From the NCBI GenBank assembly GCA_946902875.1, contig OX336345.1, positions 17,081,395 through 17,145,394 of the forward strand: 64,000 bases of DNA, given 5' to 3'. The notes beneath the pieces are model-generated. The model ran no database searches, was not told the DNA's origin, and saw only the letters and a list, made by a program, of their open reading frames with translations. The translations under genes and the position numbers were made by a program. The stretch comes from Nematopogon swammerdamellus (taxonomy: Eukaryota; Arthropoda; Insecta; Lepidoptera; Adelidae). Positions 45,428 through 55,545 of the stretch are shown piece after piece. Position 1 is the first letter of the stretch; the number at the start of each line of letters is the position of its first letter.

Positions 45428-46249
45428 ATTCTCTCGATTCTTAAAGTAATGCACCATAAACCCTTCAGATACTCCACTGACAAGTTATATTCTGAGAGTA
45501 ATCTCCTCAATGTCCGTCAAACCTACATGGAGAGGCTCTGCACATATTTTCATAAACATACAAATCTACATTTAACACCCTCACACAACTTCTGTACACG
45601 AGCCAACATAAATCTACAACTCCAGAGAATGAAACACAAAACTTCCTTCTTTAGGCACACATCCTCCTTCCTAGGGTCAAATCTTTATAACAAAATTCCT
45701 CCCCCTATAAAAACAATAAACATGAAAAAATGTGTTTAAAAACAAAATTAAACAATGGCTACTTACCATCTCACAAACTGAATGTGAATTCTCTATGGAA
45801 AAAATGCTTACCTACATTCAACAGTAAAATATACAACGTGCAAACATTAATCCAAACTTACAAACTTATCTACTATTATATTAATTTAATTAACTTTTTA
45901 ACTTAACTAACTTAACTTTTTTATTAAAAACTATATTTAAAATTATAATACGTAAAATGTATTTACTCGTAAATAAATATTAACCCTACACTTTATTTAT
46001 TACCAATATCACAATATGTAAATGTATACTTTCGTACCTACAATCATAACACAAAGTCTACACCCCCACACCTAAAAACAAACGGAGCTTAGCGATACAG
46101 GTGCGAGCCTAGTGCCTAGCTCTGAGCGCACATCGTGTAAAAGATTTTTTTGTACTTTCTTTCCTCGTACTGTAAAACACATGAATGTATCTTTTAATTT
46201 AATTTACACAATAAATGATTTTGTTTTGTTTTGTATTTTGTTTTGAATA
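45428..46249 (+). pseudogene. Truncated LINE inserted in a SINE
   Basis: The frame 45449-45739 has DKLYSESNLLNVRQTYMERL and, further on, FFRHTSSFLGSNLYNKIPPP. The second piece matches the closing region of CR1/jockey-like polyproteins, where a small YN.LP..I motif precedes FK..L. A stop lies just before an FKTKLNNGYLP-like continuation in the next frame. The 3' UTR is AT-rich and ends in a TTTTG-type repeat (46215-46248). About 820 bp, 5'-truncated. Confidence 0.7.
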
Positions 46250-46411
46250 TAAGTTAAGTAGGGAAGAGAACTACAGTTTTATGTCGAATCCGAACCACGG
46301 TCAGCCTTCAACGAACGAACGGTCGCCCATCCAAGTTCTGACCGCGCCCAGGTGTGCTTATGATCACGAAATACCGTCGACCGATCGCACCATTGAGCTA
46401 CAGTGGCTGAC
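46250..46411 (-). mobile_element. S-family SINE, 5' part (split copy)
   Basis: TAAGTTAAGTAGGGAAGAGA continues the body where 45427 left off, then ACCACGGTCAGCCTTCAACG, the 5S-like CGCCCATCCAAGTTCTGACC and a tRNA-like head ending ATTGAGCTACAGTGGCTGAC. Confidence 0.8.
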
Positions 46412-47814
46412 AAATATTGACAATTTTATCGAAATACCATTTGGGACTAAACCTTTTGAAATTCTACCCTCCAAATAATGTTACGTTAGGCGAACGAGCG
46501 AATGTGTGAAAAGGTTCTTCAGCCTCTCCAGAGTTTACAACGTATGAAGGATCCTAACTTTGGTACTTATCTATTCGTGATCCCGTCCGGACTAAGTACT
46601 AAATATCTCCCCCTAGAGTATCCGATACCAGCGCTGGTTAATTAAGCGTACAGTGTATGCTTCTATTGTTTAATCGCACTTAGCCCAGAAGTTTGAAATT
46701 GCGAAATGTAACTAAATATGTTTGTGTGTCACACTTCTGTATTATGAATTTATGATACAAAATGTGTCTGGTTTATTGTTGCTAGGAAAGCTTTAGTTTC
46801 AACATTGTCTGCCCTGCCCATCTCTCTTTCATTCTATTTGAATTTGTGTGAAGTTTTGATGGGAATTGATATGCGTGCCCATATCTTTCCGTTTGAATTT
46901 GTGTGAAATTTTGATAGGAATAAATTAATATACTGATTTCTAAACGTTTGTGCATATGCATAATTTACATAGTGTGTTATATACACGGATCGCGCGGAAG
47001 TGATGGGTCACTTCCTCCGTAAAGAACCACTGAGGAAATCTTCTTTTATAATATAATAGAAATATTTTATTACAATCGAATAAGAAAACATAAAACAAGA
47101 AGAGATATATACAGAGAGCAATAGAAATATACAATAGTACACAGAGGAAGAGTGAGGATAAAAGCGCGTGAAGACGGACTTATCACTGGTAGTGATTTCC
47201 TTCCGTAAACCTTTGGGTGATGAGAAGTAAGTGAAAAAAAATAAACTTACGTATTTACTAACAATACAAAAGCATTATGTTCAAGTTTGACAGGTGAATT
47301 TCTCATCTAAAATTTGTTTTTTGTTAAAATTGTTAAAAACCAAAACTTGGACGTATGAAAACATTTCTTTTGATTCTGTACATAAATATACTAACATTAT
47401 TGCTTCTTCAAACTCGTAAATGTAGTAATGTTGTTTTGCGCCAACCAACAGCAAAACAAACATTCGAACTTTAAAAATTACTTTCTTCGTGAGTGCCGAA
47501 CCACCGAGAATGACGATAGCCGGGAACGAACTGACGAAATGCATTTTTCACAACTTTACCAATTTACCATTTCTGAAAGAACACTTCTCACGTAGCCTTC
47601 ACAACTATCTACTGCGGGCATTTCTCTTCATGACTTGGACGATACAGAAAGTTTTGGAATAAAATTTCTCCCAGCAGATTGTAGTGGAAACCTATGAATA
47701 AAATAGTACCTATGTAACTTAAATGATAATATACATTTAAAATATTGCAGATTGAAGACAAATGCATACCTAATATAGTTTCGAGGACTGTTACTTTTTT
47801 TATATAATTGTAAC
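46412..47814. other. No gene recognised
   Basis: Only chance frames. Contains the small tandem repeat listed next. Confidence 0.4.
46818..46924 (+). repeat. Two diverged tandem units of about 57 bp
   Basis: TTTGAATTTGTGTGAAGTTT then GATGGGAAT recurs as TTTGAATTTGTGTGAAATTT then GATAGGAAT. Confidence 0.6.
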
Positions 47815-47906
47815 TTATATACATACCACACGCTGTGTCCCGACAATCGGCGTAAAGAGAGTAATGGGTGTTGTGCTGCAAGGACTTTGGTTCATTACAG
47901 CACAAC
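47815..47906 (+). repeat. C-family fragments, inverted junction
   Basis: CACACGCTGTGTCCCGACAA and GTAATGGGTGTTGTGCTGCA in plus orientation, then CAGCACAACACCGACC in minus orientation: two partial copies facing each other. Confidence 0.6.
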
Positions 47907-47917
47907 ACCGACCACAC

Positions 47918-48235
47918 GTAAGCACACCTTGGCGCGGCCAGAACTTGGACGGGGGACCGTTCGACCGTTGGAGCCTGACCGTGGTACGAATTCCACGTAA
48001 AACTGTAGGTCTCTTCCCTTCTTACCTTATTAGGTGGTAGGGTTTAACCCGCCCGGGTTGATACCACCGCACTGAACGAAACATCGGTCCAACCGGCTAT
48101 ATTATAATTCGTGTATTGCATCCAGTTCAATGTGGCCGGCATGATCAAATGGAAGCACTGACTTGGCACCCAGTTCACCAAGTTGTTATTGACTGACATC
48201 TCGGTGATGTAGCCAACCGTTCAGTTTAAATCCTA
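47918..48235 (+). mobile_element. S-family SINE, lacking tRNA-like head
   Basis: Starts in the 5S-like part (TAAGCACACCTTGGCGCGGC, ACTTGGACGGGGGACCG) and continues with the full body to GATGTAGCCAACCGTTCAG. No clear A tail. Confidence 0.8.
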
Positions 48236-48324
48236 TTAACTATGGAATATTTATTATATTTTGAATGAAGGAACTTTAAAATTTAATTTCTCCCAGAGTA
48301 TTTCCTTCAAAATTTTTTTTTTGT

Positions 48325-48490
48325 AAACCAACTGTGGCGCTGGCTGTGTTGAGAGACCAATTGTACAGTCGACAGAGCCAAAAACCCCTCTCCTCGCGAA
48401 ACCACGCTCAGTGAGGCGCCATGCCAGCAGATTTGCGGACTGTTGCAAGCCTGTCTAGCCCGTTGATACGACTTTTGAAGACTTACTATA
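48325..48490 (-). mobile_element. Jockey B LINE 3' end
   Basis: Reversed UTR (GAAACCACGCTCAGTGAGGC) and the last codons up to ACGACTTTTGAAGACTTACT; 5'-truncated. Confidence 0.75.
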
Positions 48491-48837
48491 AATTTAAATC
48501 GTGATATCTGATTAACGTCACGCCTGTTTCCCATTAGAATAAGCAGATTACACGGAATCTTCATATGTCGCCCTGACTCTTCTGGGCCTTTTCCACTCTC
48601 GCCCGCTCCTTCTGACCGCATACAATTAGCGCCAATGGCAAATTAAACAAACAGAATAGGGCTGCGTTCGCCGGCGGCTCTCTCGATGTGTGTGGCTGGC
48701 CCAAGTGGCTAATATAGCTGGCTCACTTCTCTCGCATGCTACTAGAAGATTTACACTAGTAACATGTTATAAAGCACGATATTCAAATATTTACCTAGTG
48801 TTTACTTGTGTTTGGTAGCGTAAAGGCAAATTCCACT

Positions 48838-49412
48838 GGATATGGGAATTTCTGTATTATCTAGTTTGCTTTATAAATCGCAGGTTAGGTCCTGCTTGGA
48901 GTACTGCTCGCACCTGTGGGATGGCTCAGCCAAATACCAGCTTGCGCCTTTGGACTCGATCCAGCGTCGAGCCGTGCGACTAGTGGATGACCCCGACGTG
49001 TCCCGCGATCTAGAACCGCTGCAACTTCGTAGGGATGTCGGCGCCCTAAGCGTGTTCTATCGCTTATTCCACGGGGAGTGCTCGGAGGAGCTGTTTAACG
49101 CGATTACGGCGTCCCATTTCCACCTCCGTACAACGCGCACTGGGCAGGGATTGCATCCCTATACGCTGGACTTACCGCGGATACGTACCAATCGGTTCTG
49201 CAGATCCTTTCTCCACAGAACCGGCAAACTCTGGAACGCTCTACCTGCCCACATATTTCCCCCCAAGTATAGTCTCGGGTCCTTCAAGAGAGGCGTGAAT
49301 GGGCACCTGTCAGGCCGGCATGGCATTCGCAGCCCCCGCATGCGTCCGAATGTCCATGGGCGTCGCTAGACACCTTATGGGTGACTCGGCGCCACATGTC
49401 GCGCTTAGTATA
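48838..49412 (+). pseudogene. Jockey A LINE, C-terminal 175 residues and 3' UTR
   Basis: The longest intact transposon frame in the window (48842-49369). It contains YKSQVRSCLEYCSHLW (residues about 12-27), LDSIQRRAVRLVDD, FYRLFHGECSEELF, NRFCRSFLHRTGKLWNALP and FPPKYSLGSFKRGVNGHL. This is the part that follows the reverse transcriptase palm in jockey-clade elements, which are normally about 900 residues in this ORF; catalytic YADD and the endonuclease are absent. UTR: CACCTTATGGGTGACTCGGC, GCCACATGTCGCGCTTAG, A run. No frameshift is visible in the part kept, so the insertion may be fairly recent. Confidence 0.88.
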
Positions 49413-49579
49413 AAAAAAAGGCTAGCTCCATCTATGAGAGAGTGTAATGTGCACCTTAGTGGAACTTTTAATTAAATTAAATTAATGTATGTGTCTTGCA
49501 CAGGTTTAACTTTTACGGTGCATATTTTCTTATATTTGGAGTAACTCAGTAATAGCTAACCTGCCCATTAAAACACCAA

Positions 49580-49686
49580 AACAATTGAATCATACTAACG
49601 AACGGACAGACAGAGTCACGTGGCGTTTTATAACAGGCTGAGAAAGATCAAGTCCAAGCGGACGTAGTCGCGGGCACAGCTAGTCA
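49580..49686 (+). repeat. Transposon-like 3' end
   Basis: ACGAACGGACAGACAGAGTC followed by GCGGACGTAGTCGCGGGCAC and AGCTAGT is the order of a common insect repeat 3' end; family not assigned. Confidence 0.4.
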
Positions 49687-49774
49687 AATAAGGGGTGGTG
49701 ACCTTGGGGAGTGGCCGATGAAACCCGCTGACCTATGCGTGCTTATTTATAAAATTTTAAATATATTAACATCA

Positions 49775-50030
49775 ATAATAAATAATTATGAGATGCCGTG
49801 CTAATGGGCGATAGGCTTGCCACATCTCACCTTGGCAATGTCCTTCCACCGAGTCATGCAGCAGGTGTCTTTGTGCCTTACTTGCTGCTATAGTTATCTT
49901 GTCCGAATACTTTGCTAAACGTGGTGGCCGATGTTGTGTTGCAATTTTCCAGAGATCTTGCAGCACAACACCGATTACTCTGCTTACCCTGATTGTCGGG
50001 ATACAGCGTGTGTTATGTATGTATGTTATA
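49775..50030 (-). mobile_element. C-family repeat, complete copy
   Basis: Reverse of 30478-30765: GAGATGCCGTGCTAATGGGC, CGAGTCATGCAGCAGGTG, CTTGTCCGAATACTTTGC, then TGTCGGGATACAGCGTGTG and a TATG tract. Confidence 0.8.
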
Positions 50031-50240
50031 ATATTTTATATAAGCTACTTCACAAGTTCAAGAAGAAAATTTTGTCCATAGTCGTAGCCATGTAAGGGAA
50101 GGGGTTTGAGGATAATCGGGAAAGAAAGTTCCACATTGCAAAAATAACGTAAAACATTTCAGTTCACATTCTCGTCTGTCTATTCATCTAATATGCACCA
50201 AGTTGTGTTCTAAATTTAACATTAACGCTACAAAACTTAT

Positions 50241-50625
50241 ACAGGGTGTCCCCGGACAGAGTTAATGCTCTAATCGGGCGCGCGCGGGGCGCGGGGCAGC
50301 GGGCAGCGGGAATATGGACGGGACGCGACGCGACTGAACGCAAACAGATAGCCCGCCCCGCCCGCGTACCGCTCGCGCCCCGACCCGCGCCATTCCACCT
50401 TGCGTTTCACAGTCGCGCGGTCTAAAGGCGCCCACACATTGTAGTATGCATTTAGTTTGTTAGGAAATCCTAAAATTTCAATGAAAGCACATAATATTTA
50501 AAAAATTCTTTCACCATTGCTTTTGTTACAAGGCGTAGAATTAAAAAATTCTTTCACCAGTGCTTTTGTTACAAGGCGTAGAATAGCCTCCTTAAAGGAA
50601 CTACACCTGTCCGGGGACACCCTGT
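50241..50625. mobile_element. MITE with perfect 19-bp inverted ends and GC-rich core
   Basis: Ends ACAGGGTGTCCCCGGACAG and its exact complement, within TATA context on both sides. The interior has a GC block (50275-50400, such as GCGCGCGCGGGGCGCGGGG) in otherwise AT-rich surroundings, and two tandem 46-bp units sharing AAAATTCTTTCACCA and GCTTTTGTTACAAGGCGTAG (50490-50585). 385 bp, non-coding. Confidence 0.85.
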
Positions 50626-52129
50626 ATATTATATAACGAAAAACTTATATATTACACGCTGGCTCTAGTACGTACAAAGTGCTCACACTGGCCCCTTCAG
50701 CGACAAGACTTCGTCACCTTGGGCATTGTTTCCGCTTTAATATATGTTAGAACTTTCAGGGTTTTTGCAGCTACTTATATTGCTGGGTTAGCTGGATATT
50801 TTTAGGTATTACTTACTCTAGTTATGACTATGATAAAGGAAAAAACCGCTAATTCTTGTACACTCGCATGCCAGTGTTGTCTTATAATAAATGATAGGAT
50901 GATTGGAAAAAAAAATTTTTTTTCAATGACTTCACCTTTTATATAGAAGTAAAAGTACAATACGAATAGTAATTAATTATTATGTATGTATTGGTGCCAT
51001 TTATATGACTGACAAGATGGTCACCCATTGCTGGACAGACAAACAGTAACAGCGAATTCGAAATTCAAATTTTCAAAAAAGCATTGAATGATACACGGTC
51101 CGCCTGAACGATATAGATGGATTAAACAGCCTTAGAAAACTCGTACATAGGATGGAATATTTATTTTGCAGTAGGTTTGCAATATTTTGTATTTCTTGAT
51201 GTACCTACTCACCAACGTCGTCAGGCCATTGATCGGAATCTGTGAAAACAATTTTCTAGTTTTAGTCTGTAACAATCACGCTAGCGAGGTCTCCTAGATC
51301 ATTACGAAAATCCTTGACGCCTCGGTCCAACCATCGTCTATAATAATTTATAGTTATTTAGCTATTCAGCTTATTCGGCTAATGAAAATAATAGTTTACT
51401 GTTTCAACATCCACCCACATAAATTCAATTAAAATAGTTTATGAAACATCTTGCCGACCCAACTAAAAGTTCCAACGAACTATTTGCACATAGTATCAGT
51501 ATCGAGTAGTCTAGGAAAAAAATATTATAGATGAACCGCCAACCGCCAAGAACCTGCCTTTACTTAGCTGTTGCTGAGCGAGTTGAGTTTATACATATAA
51601 AAAATTTTAATTTCGTCAGCAACATTTCTTGGGTGCGCTGTAGAAAGAGGCGGGTTTAGTAGAAGATTGCTGGTAGCTGGGAATGGTAGGTGAGGGTCTA
51701 AGGAATTAATAGCAAAAATATTTTTTGCCGGGGACTTACACTTTTGGAGATTTTTTTTTAATATATCCAAATATTAGTGAAATTTAAAATTTTGTACAAA
51801 ATTCACCGCCCCGACATAACCTGTTAGTATGGCTATTCCCTAGAGTGTTTTTATAAGCCGGAGGCGCGGAGGGACTGCAGCCCTCGTCCGCTGTAACAAA
51901 GCGCAGGCACCCGTGTGAGCCGGAGCGGCTGATATGAGGCTGTTCGCCGAAGGCGACGAAAAAGCCGAAGCTGCGGAGGCGAGCATGGGTATCTGCGCTT
52001 TGTTACGCAAGGACGGAGGGGCTGCACTTCCCGCAGCGCCGGAGAAGAGACAATCCGAATTTTTTTATATTTTCTTATTTGTGTAGTAAACTGATAAATA
52101 CAGAAAAGTGCATAATTATATCTCCAATG
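50626..52129. other. No gene recognised
   Basis: No gene. A GC-richer part at 51850-52050 has no long frame. Confidence 0.4.
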
Positions 52130-52131
52130 AA

Positions 52132-52179
52132 GGGGGGGGGGGGTATTCAGGAGACACTCATTCCCCCCCCCCCCTTTGG
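52132..52179. repeat. Poly-G / poly-C inverted pair
   Basis: A run of about 12 G at 52133-52143 and a run of about 12 C at 52171-52182 are separated by roughly 20 bases (TATTCAGGAGACACTCATT); they could form a hairpin. Confidence 0.7.
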
Positions 52180-52495
52180 CATAGCACCCCCTCCTATACC
52201 CCGTCTCCCCTCACTGAGTCATATTACGTTTTGGCCTCCCCCACTACCCCCTTCCCCTTCCGCGGGGAGGGTATACCCCCAAACGTTAAAATAATTTAAT
52301 TTCAAACAATACTAAATCATTTAAATACTTATTAAGAATGTAAATCCATTCAATAATCTGTTCGACTCGATGTGCATTATAAAAATGCTTAAGGAATACT
52401 GGAAATAAACACGGAAATATTTCAACATAATATGTAATGAAGTACACCCGGTCACACCTCAACCGACAAATCCAGGTAGGTCAGGTTCTCAGCGG

Positions 52496-54272
52496 CGCAC
52501 TCTGGGCTGAGAATCGGCTTCCGAGGTCTTTCGATTTTTTTTTTACGAACTTGAAGATTTCGAAAAACTTTTTATGCAAGTTTATAGGGCTATGTAAGAG
52601 AACACTTTATATGTAACATAAGTTGCTATCCATTAATCACATATTTAAAAAAAAAATCTTGAATTTTTTTTTGTATGGAGAAGAAAATGTTTAGGTCATT
52701 ATTTGAAAAGTCTTAGGAGATCTAGAGTTCTGTTTAGTATAGTGATAAAGTGCACCGTAAGTAGAATCGTTCTGAATAAAAAGTGTAACCGTACGCGTCC
52801 ATAAGAAAGAACGGTGTAAGTTTGAATTTTTAAATTTTGATAAAATTTCGATAAATTCATTTCTATATTTTCCAATTTTTTTTTTTTACATTTTAACTTC
52901 TTTTTGGTTTGTAATTACCTGTATATATTATAATATATAAATTATTCAAAAACTATACCACGAAATGATGATAATCTGCTTACATATTACCTATTAGAAA
53001 TTTCTTTTAAAACATTGAAGTTTTAAATATAATATTTATGCAAGCGTGTAGAGCCACGTTAAAGAACGCTTAGTATGTAATAAAATTTGTTACCCGCCAA
53101 AGACATGTTGTTTTTTTAAATATTTAACTTTTATTTGTACAGAAAGGAAAAGGTTTTGACCATTTTTTCATAAGGTTTACAAGACCTAGACGTTCTTTTG
53201 CTATAGTCATAAACTAGAATATGAGTGGAATCACGCTCCATGAAAAGTGTATCCAAATGCGTTCATATAAAGGAACGGTGTAAGTCTGAATTTATATATT
53301 TTTTAAATTCAATAAACTAATTTTAATAACTTACCTTAATAACGTCATAAGCTCCTCGTAACTAAGCTTAACTAAGCTCCAGCGTAACTAAGCTCAAGTG
53401 GAAGTGGGCTGGGCACGTCAGCCGAAGAGACGACGACCGTTTGAGTAACCGTGTCCTACACTGGCGGCCGTGGACAGGAAAACGGAGTGTGGGAAGACCA
53501 CCCGCCAGTTGGGACGACACCATCAAGTACGTCGGCGGAAAGCAGTGGTTCCGTACCGCTGAAGGCCAGGAGGACTGGAGGAAAATTGGAGAGGCGTATG
53601 TCCAGCAGTGGACGCTTACACGCTGACTGACTGACTGACTGACCTCAATAACCAATATCTGGGTATTTTGATTAGTTTAGTTATGGCGTATTAATGTTTT
53701 TTATGTGTATGTAAAATTCAAATTTTTGGTTACATAATATTATTTTAATGTCTTTCGGAAAGTACCTTAAATTTTGGGAATATTCTAAATTAGAATATGA
53801 GTCATAAATCTTCTATTTTTGGAAATTGTAAGGTTTTAAACAAAGATTAGTGAATCATATGGTATTAATGTTTTTAAGTTTACTCTGTTATTCATCTATA
53901 CTCATTTTTAATTTTACGTATTAATAGTGGATGTGGCTTAGGTACATAAGTCGACGTTTCGCCTGCTACGGCACAGGCTTCAGCAGGTACCACCGGGAAT
54001 TCCTGTAGCAGATATCTGGTGCTAGTTGCACCAAACGTCACACTGACTGAGTCTCAAAGAGTACAGCTTTGCTGGCGATTCTGGTACGAAAGGTTCTCCT
54101 TCTTTACGATTTGCTTCTTGGTGGATGAGCTGCATGTATACTGGCCACTTAATGTCGGATTTCAACCACGTTTCGTATTTACTTTTGAAATTATTGAATG
54201 AATAACTCGCACTCTTCCACTTCGTGTACAAATTTGAGACGAACTTTTTACAAAAACTATTCAAATGAACTC
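52496..54272 (+). repeat. Left arm of the 3.9-kb inverted repeat
   Basis: Contains a tandem duplication with period 464: TTTATGCAAGTTTATAGGGC (52571) and TTTATGCAAGCGTGTAGAGC (53035) start parallel stretches that both run to a GAACGGTGTAAGT..TGAATTT step. Then a triple TAACTAAGCT motif (53358-53385) leads into the LINE fragment. Confidence 0.85.
53385..53645 (+). pseudogene. RTE-type LINE C-terminus in left arm
   Basis: Encodes LKWKWAGHVSRRDDDR, then a frameshifted RKTECGKTTRQL-like part (consensus RRSVGRPP in the alternate frame 53441-53626) and ends IGEAYVQQWTLTR, a stop and a CTGA tract. Better preserved than 13575-13840. Both arms carry it, so the LINE inserted before the arms were duplicated. 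Confidence 0.88.
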
Positions 54273-54366
54273 CGTTTTTGCCCGATACATGAACAACCAG
54301 CTTATCGAATAGTATATCAGAGTTCGAGAGATCTTGATGGACTTTGCAAGAGAGCAAAAACATCAA
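54022..54366 (-). CDS. Unrecognised reading frame, left copy (114 codons)
   Basis: The last 82 residues lie in the arm and are shared with the right-hand frame: 6 differences, all replacements (for example K/E, S/P, C/Y). Motifs include FVSNLYTKWKSASYSF and ETWLKSDIKWPVYMQL, and the frame ends QCDVWCN. Rich in K, W, Y and F; no membrane segment or signal peptide. The first 32 residues lie in the unique spacer and differ from the other copy. I do not recognise the family; the two open copies suggest this was once a real protein end. The arm boundary lies inside the frame, so at most one of the two starts is original. Confidence 0.45.
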   Translation of the reverse strand: MMFLLSCKVHQDLSNSDILFDKLVVHVSGKNGVHLNSFCKKFVSNLYTKWKSASYSFNNFKSKYETWLKSDIKWPVYMQLIHQEANRKEGEPFVPESPAKLYSLRLSQCDVWCN

Positions 54367-54490
54367 TATTACATTAAAACTCTTCCATACTTGGTTTTCA
54401 CGGCTTATAACTGACTTAATAAATTAAGAATTGAAATAAGCAAAGTGAAAATAGTCGAAGTTTTAAAAGTAAATGCAAAGCGGGAAGTAA

Positions 54491-54910
54491 TTGAAAAGCG
54501 AAAATTCGTTTCGAAATCCAAGGTCCGTCACTAGCAAGCGCTTAACAAATACTAAACTGAAATTCGCCACCCACCAGAAGCCGAATTACTTGACGAAAAC
54601 CGGATTCTTACAGAGATTATACAAAGAGCCACGATTATATCACGAAATGATGATAATCCGAGTTCATTTGAATAGTTTTTGTAAAAAGTTCGTCTCAAAT
54701 TTGTACACGAAGTGGAAAAGTGCGAGTTATTCATTCTATAATTTCAAAAGTAAATACGAAACGTGGTTGGAATCGGACATTAAGTGGCCAGTATACATGC
54801 AACTCATCCACCAAGAAGCAAATCGTGAAGAAGGAGAACCTTTCGTGCCAGAATCGCCAGCAAAGCTGTACCCTTTGAGACTCAATCAGTGTGACGTTTG
54901 GTACAACTAG
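54491..54910 (+). CDS. Unrecognised reading frame, right copy (139 codons)
   Basis: Diverges from the left copy for residues 1-57 (spacer-coded, basic, including NYLTKTGFLQRLYKEPRLY) and matches it for residues 58-139. The stop TAG at 54908 lies about 36 bases before the hammerhead-like motif. The pattern W..A...F..F...Y..WL (residues about 74-94) looks like a conserved helix-rich segment, but I cannot tie it to a known transposase or reverse transcriptase. The ATG start is arbitrary: upstream exons or a longer 5' part may be lost. Confidence 0.45.
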   Translation: MKSENSFRNPRSVTSKRLTNTKLKFATHQKPNYLTKTGFLQRLYKEPRLYHEMMIIRVHLNSFCKKFVSNLYTKWKSASYSFYNFKSKYETWLESDIKWPVYMQLIHQEANREEGEPFVPESPAKLYPLRLNQCDVWYN

Positions 54911-54945
54911 CACCAGACATCTGCTTGAGGAATTCCCGGTGGTTC

Positions 54946-54980
54946 CTGATGAAGCCTGTGACGTAGCAGGCGAAACGTCG
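54946..54980 (+). ncRNA. Hammerhead-ribozyme-like motif
   Basis: CTGATGA (54946-54952), a 5-bp stem GCCTG...CAGGC with loop TGACGTAG, then GAAAC (54972-54976). This matches the two conserved strands of a hammerhead core, except for one extra A before the stem. The left-arm copy (53986-53957, minus) reads CTGCTGA, which would break the core. The third strand with the cleavage site was not identified. Such motifs occur in Penelope-like retroelements and related repeats. Confidence 0.35.
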
Positions 54981-55287
54981 ATTTATGTACCTAAGTCACA
55001 TCCACTATTAATACGTAAAATTAAAAATGAGTATAATGAATAACAGAGTAAACTTAAAAACATTAATACCATATGATTCACTAATCTTTGTTTAAAACCT
55101 TACAATTTCCAAAAATAGAAGATTTATGACTCATATTCTAATTTAGAATATTCCCAAAATTTAAGGTACTTTCCGAAAGACATTAAAATAGTATTATGTA
55201 ACCAAAAATTTGAATTTTAGATCCACATAAAAAACATTAATACGCCATAACTAAACTAATCAAAGTACCCAGATATTGGTTATTAAG

Positions 55288-55545
55288 GTCAGTCAGTCAG
55301 TCAGGCAGCGTGTAAGCGTCCACTGCTGGACATACGTCTCTCCAATTTTCCTCCAGTCTTCCTGGCCTTCAGCGGTACGGAACCACTGCTTTCCGCCGAC
55401 GTACTTGATGGCGTCGTCCCACCTGGCGGGTGGTCTTCCCACACTCTGTTTTCTTGTCCACGGCCGCCAGTGTAGAACACGGTTACTCAAACGGTCGTCA
55501 TCTCTTCGGCTGACGTGCCCAGGCCACTTCCACTTGAGCTTAGTT
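55288..55545 (-). pseudogene. RTE-type LINE C-terminus in right arm
   Basis: Mirror copy of 53385-53645; the frame 55490-55293 reads RKQSVGRPPARWDDAIKYVG and ends ETYVQQWT. Confidence 0.88.

Noticed and set aside
52079..52299. Proline-rich small proteins
   Set aside because: Frames arise from C-rich simple sequence next to the poly-C run.
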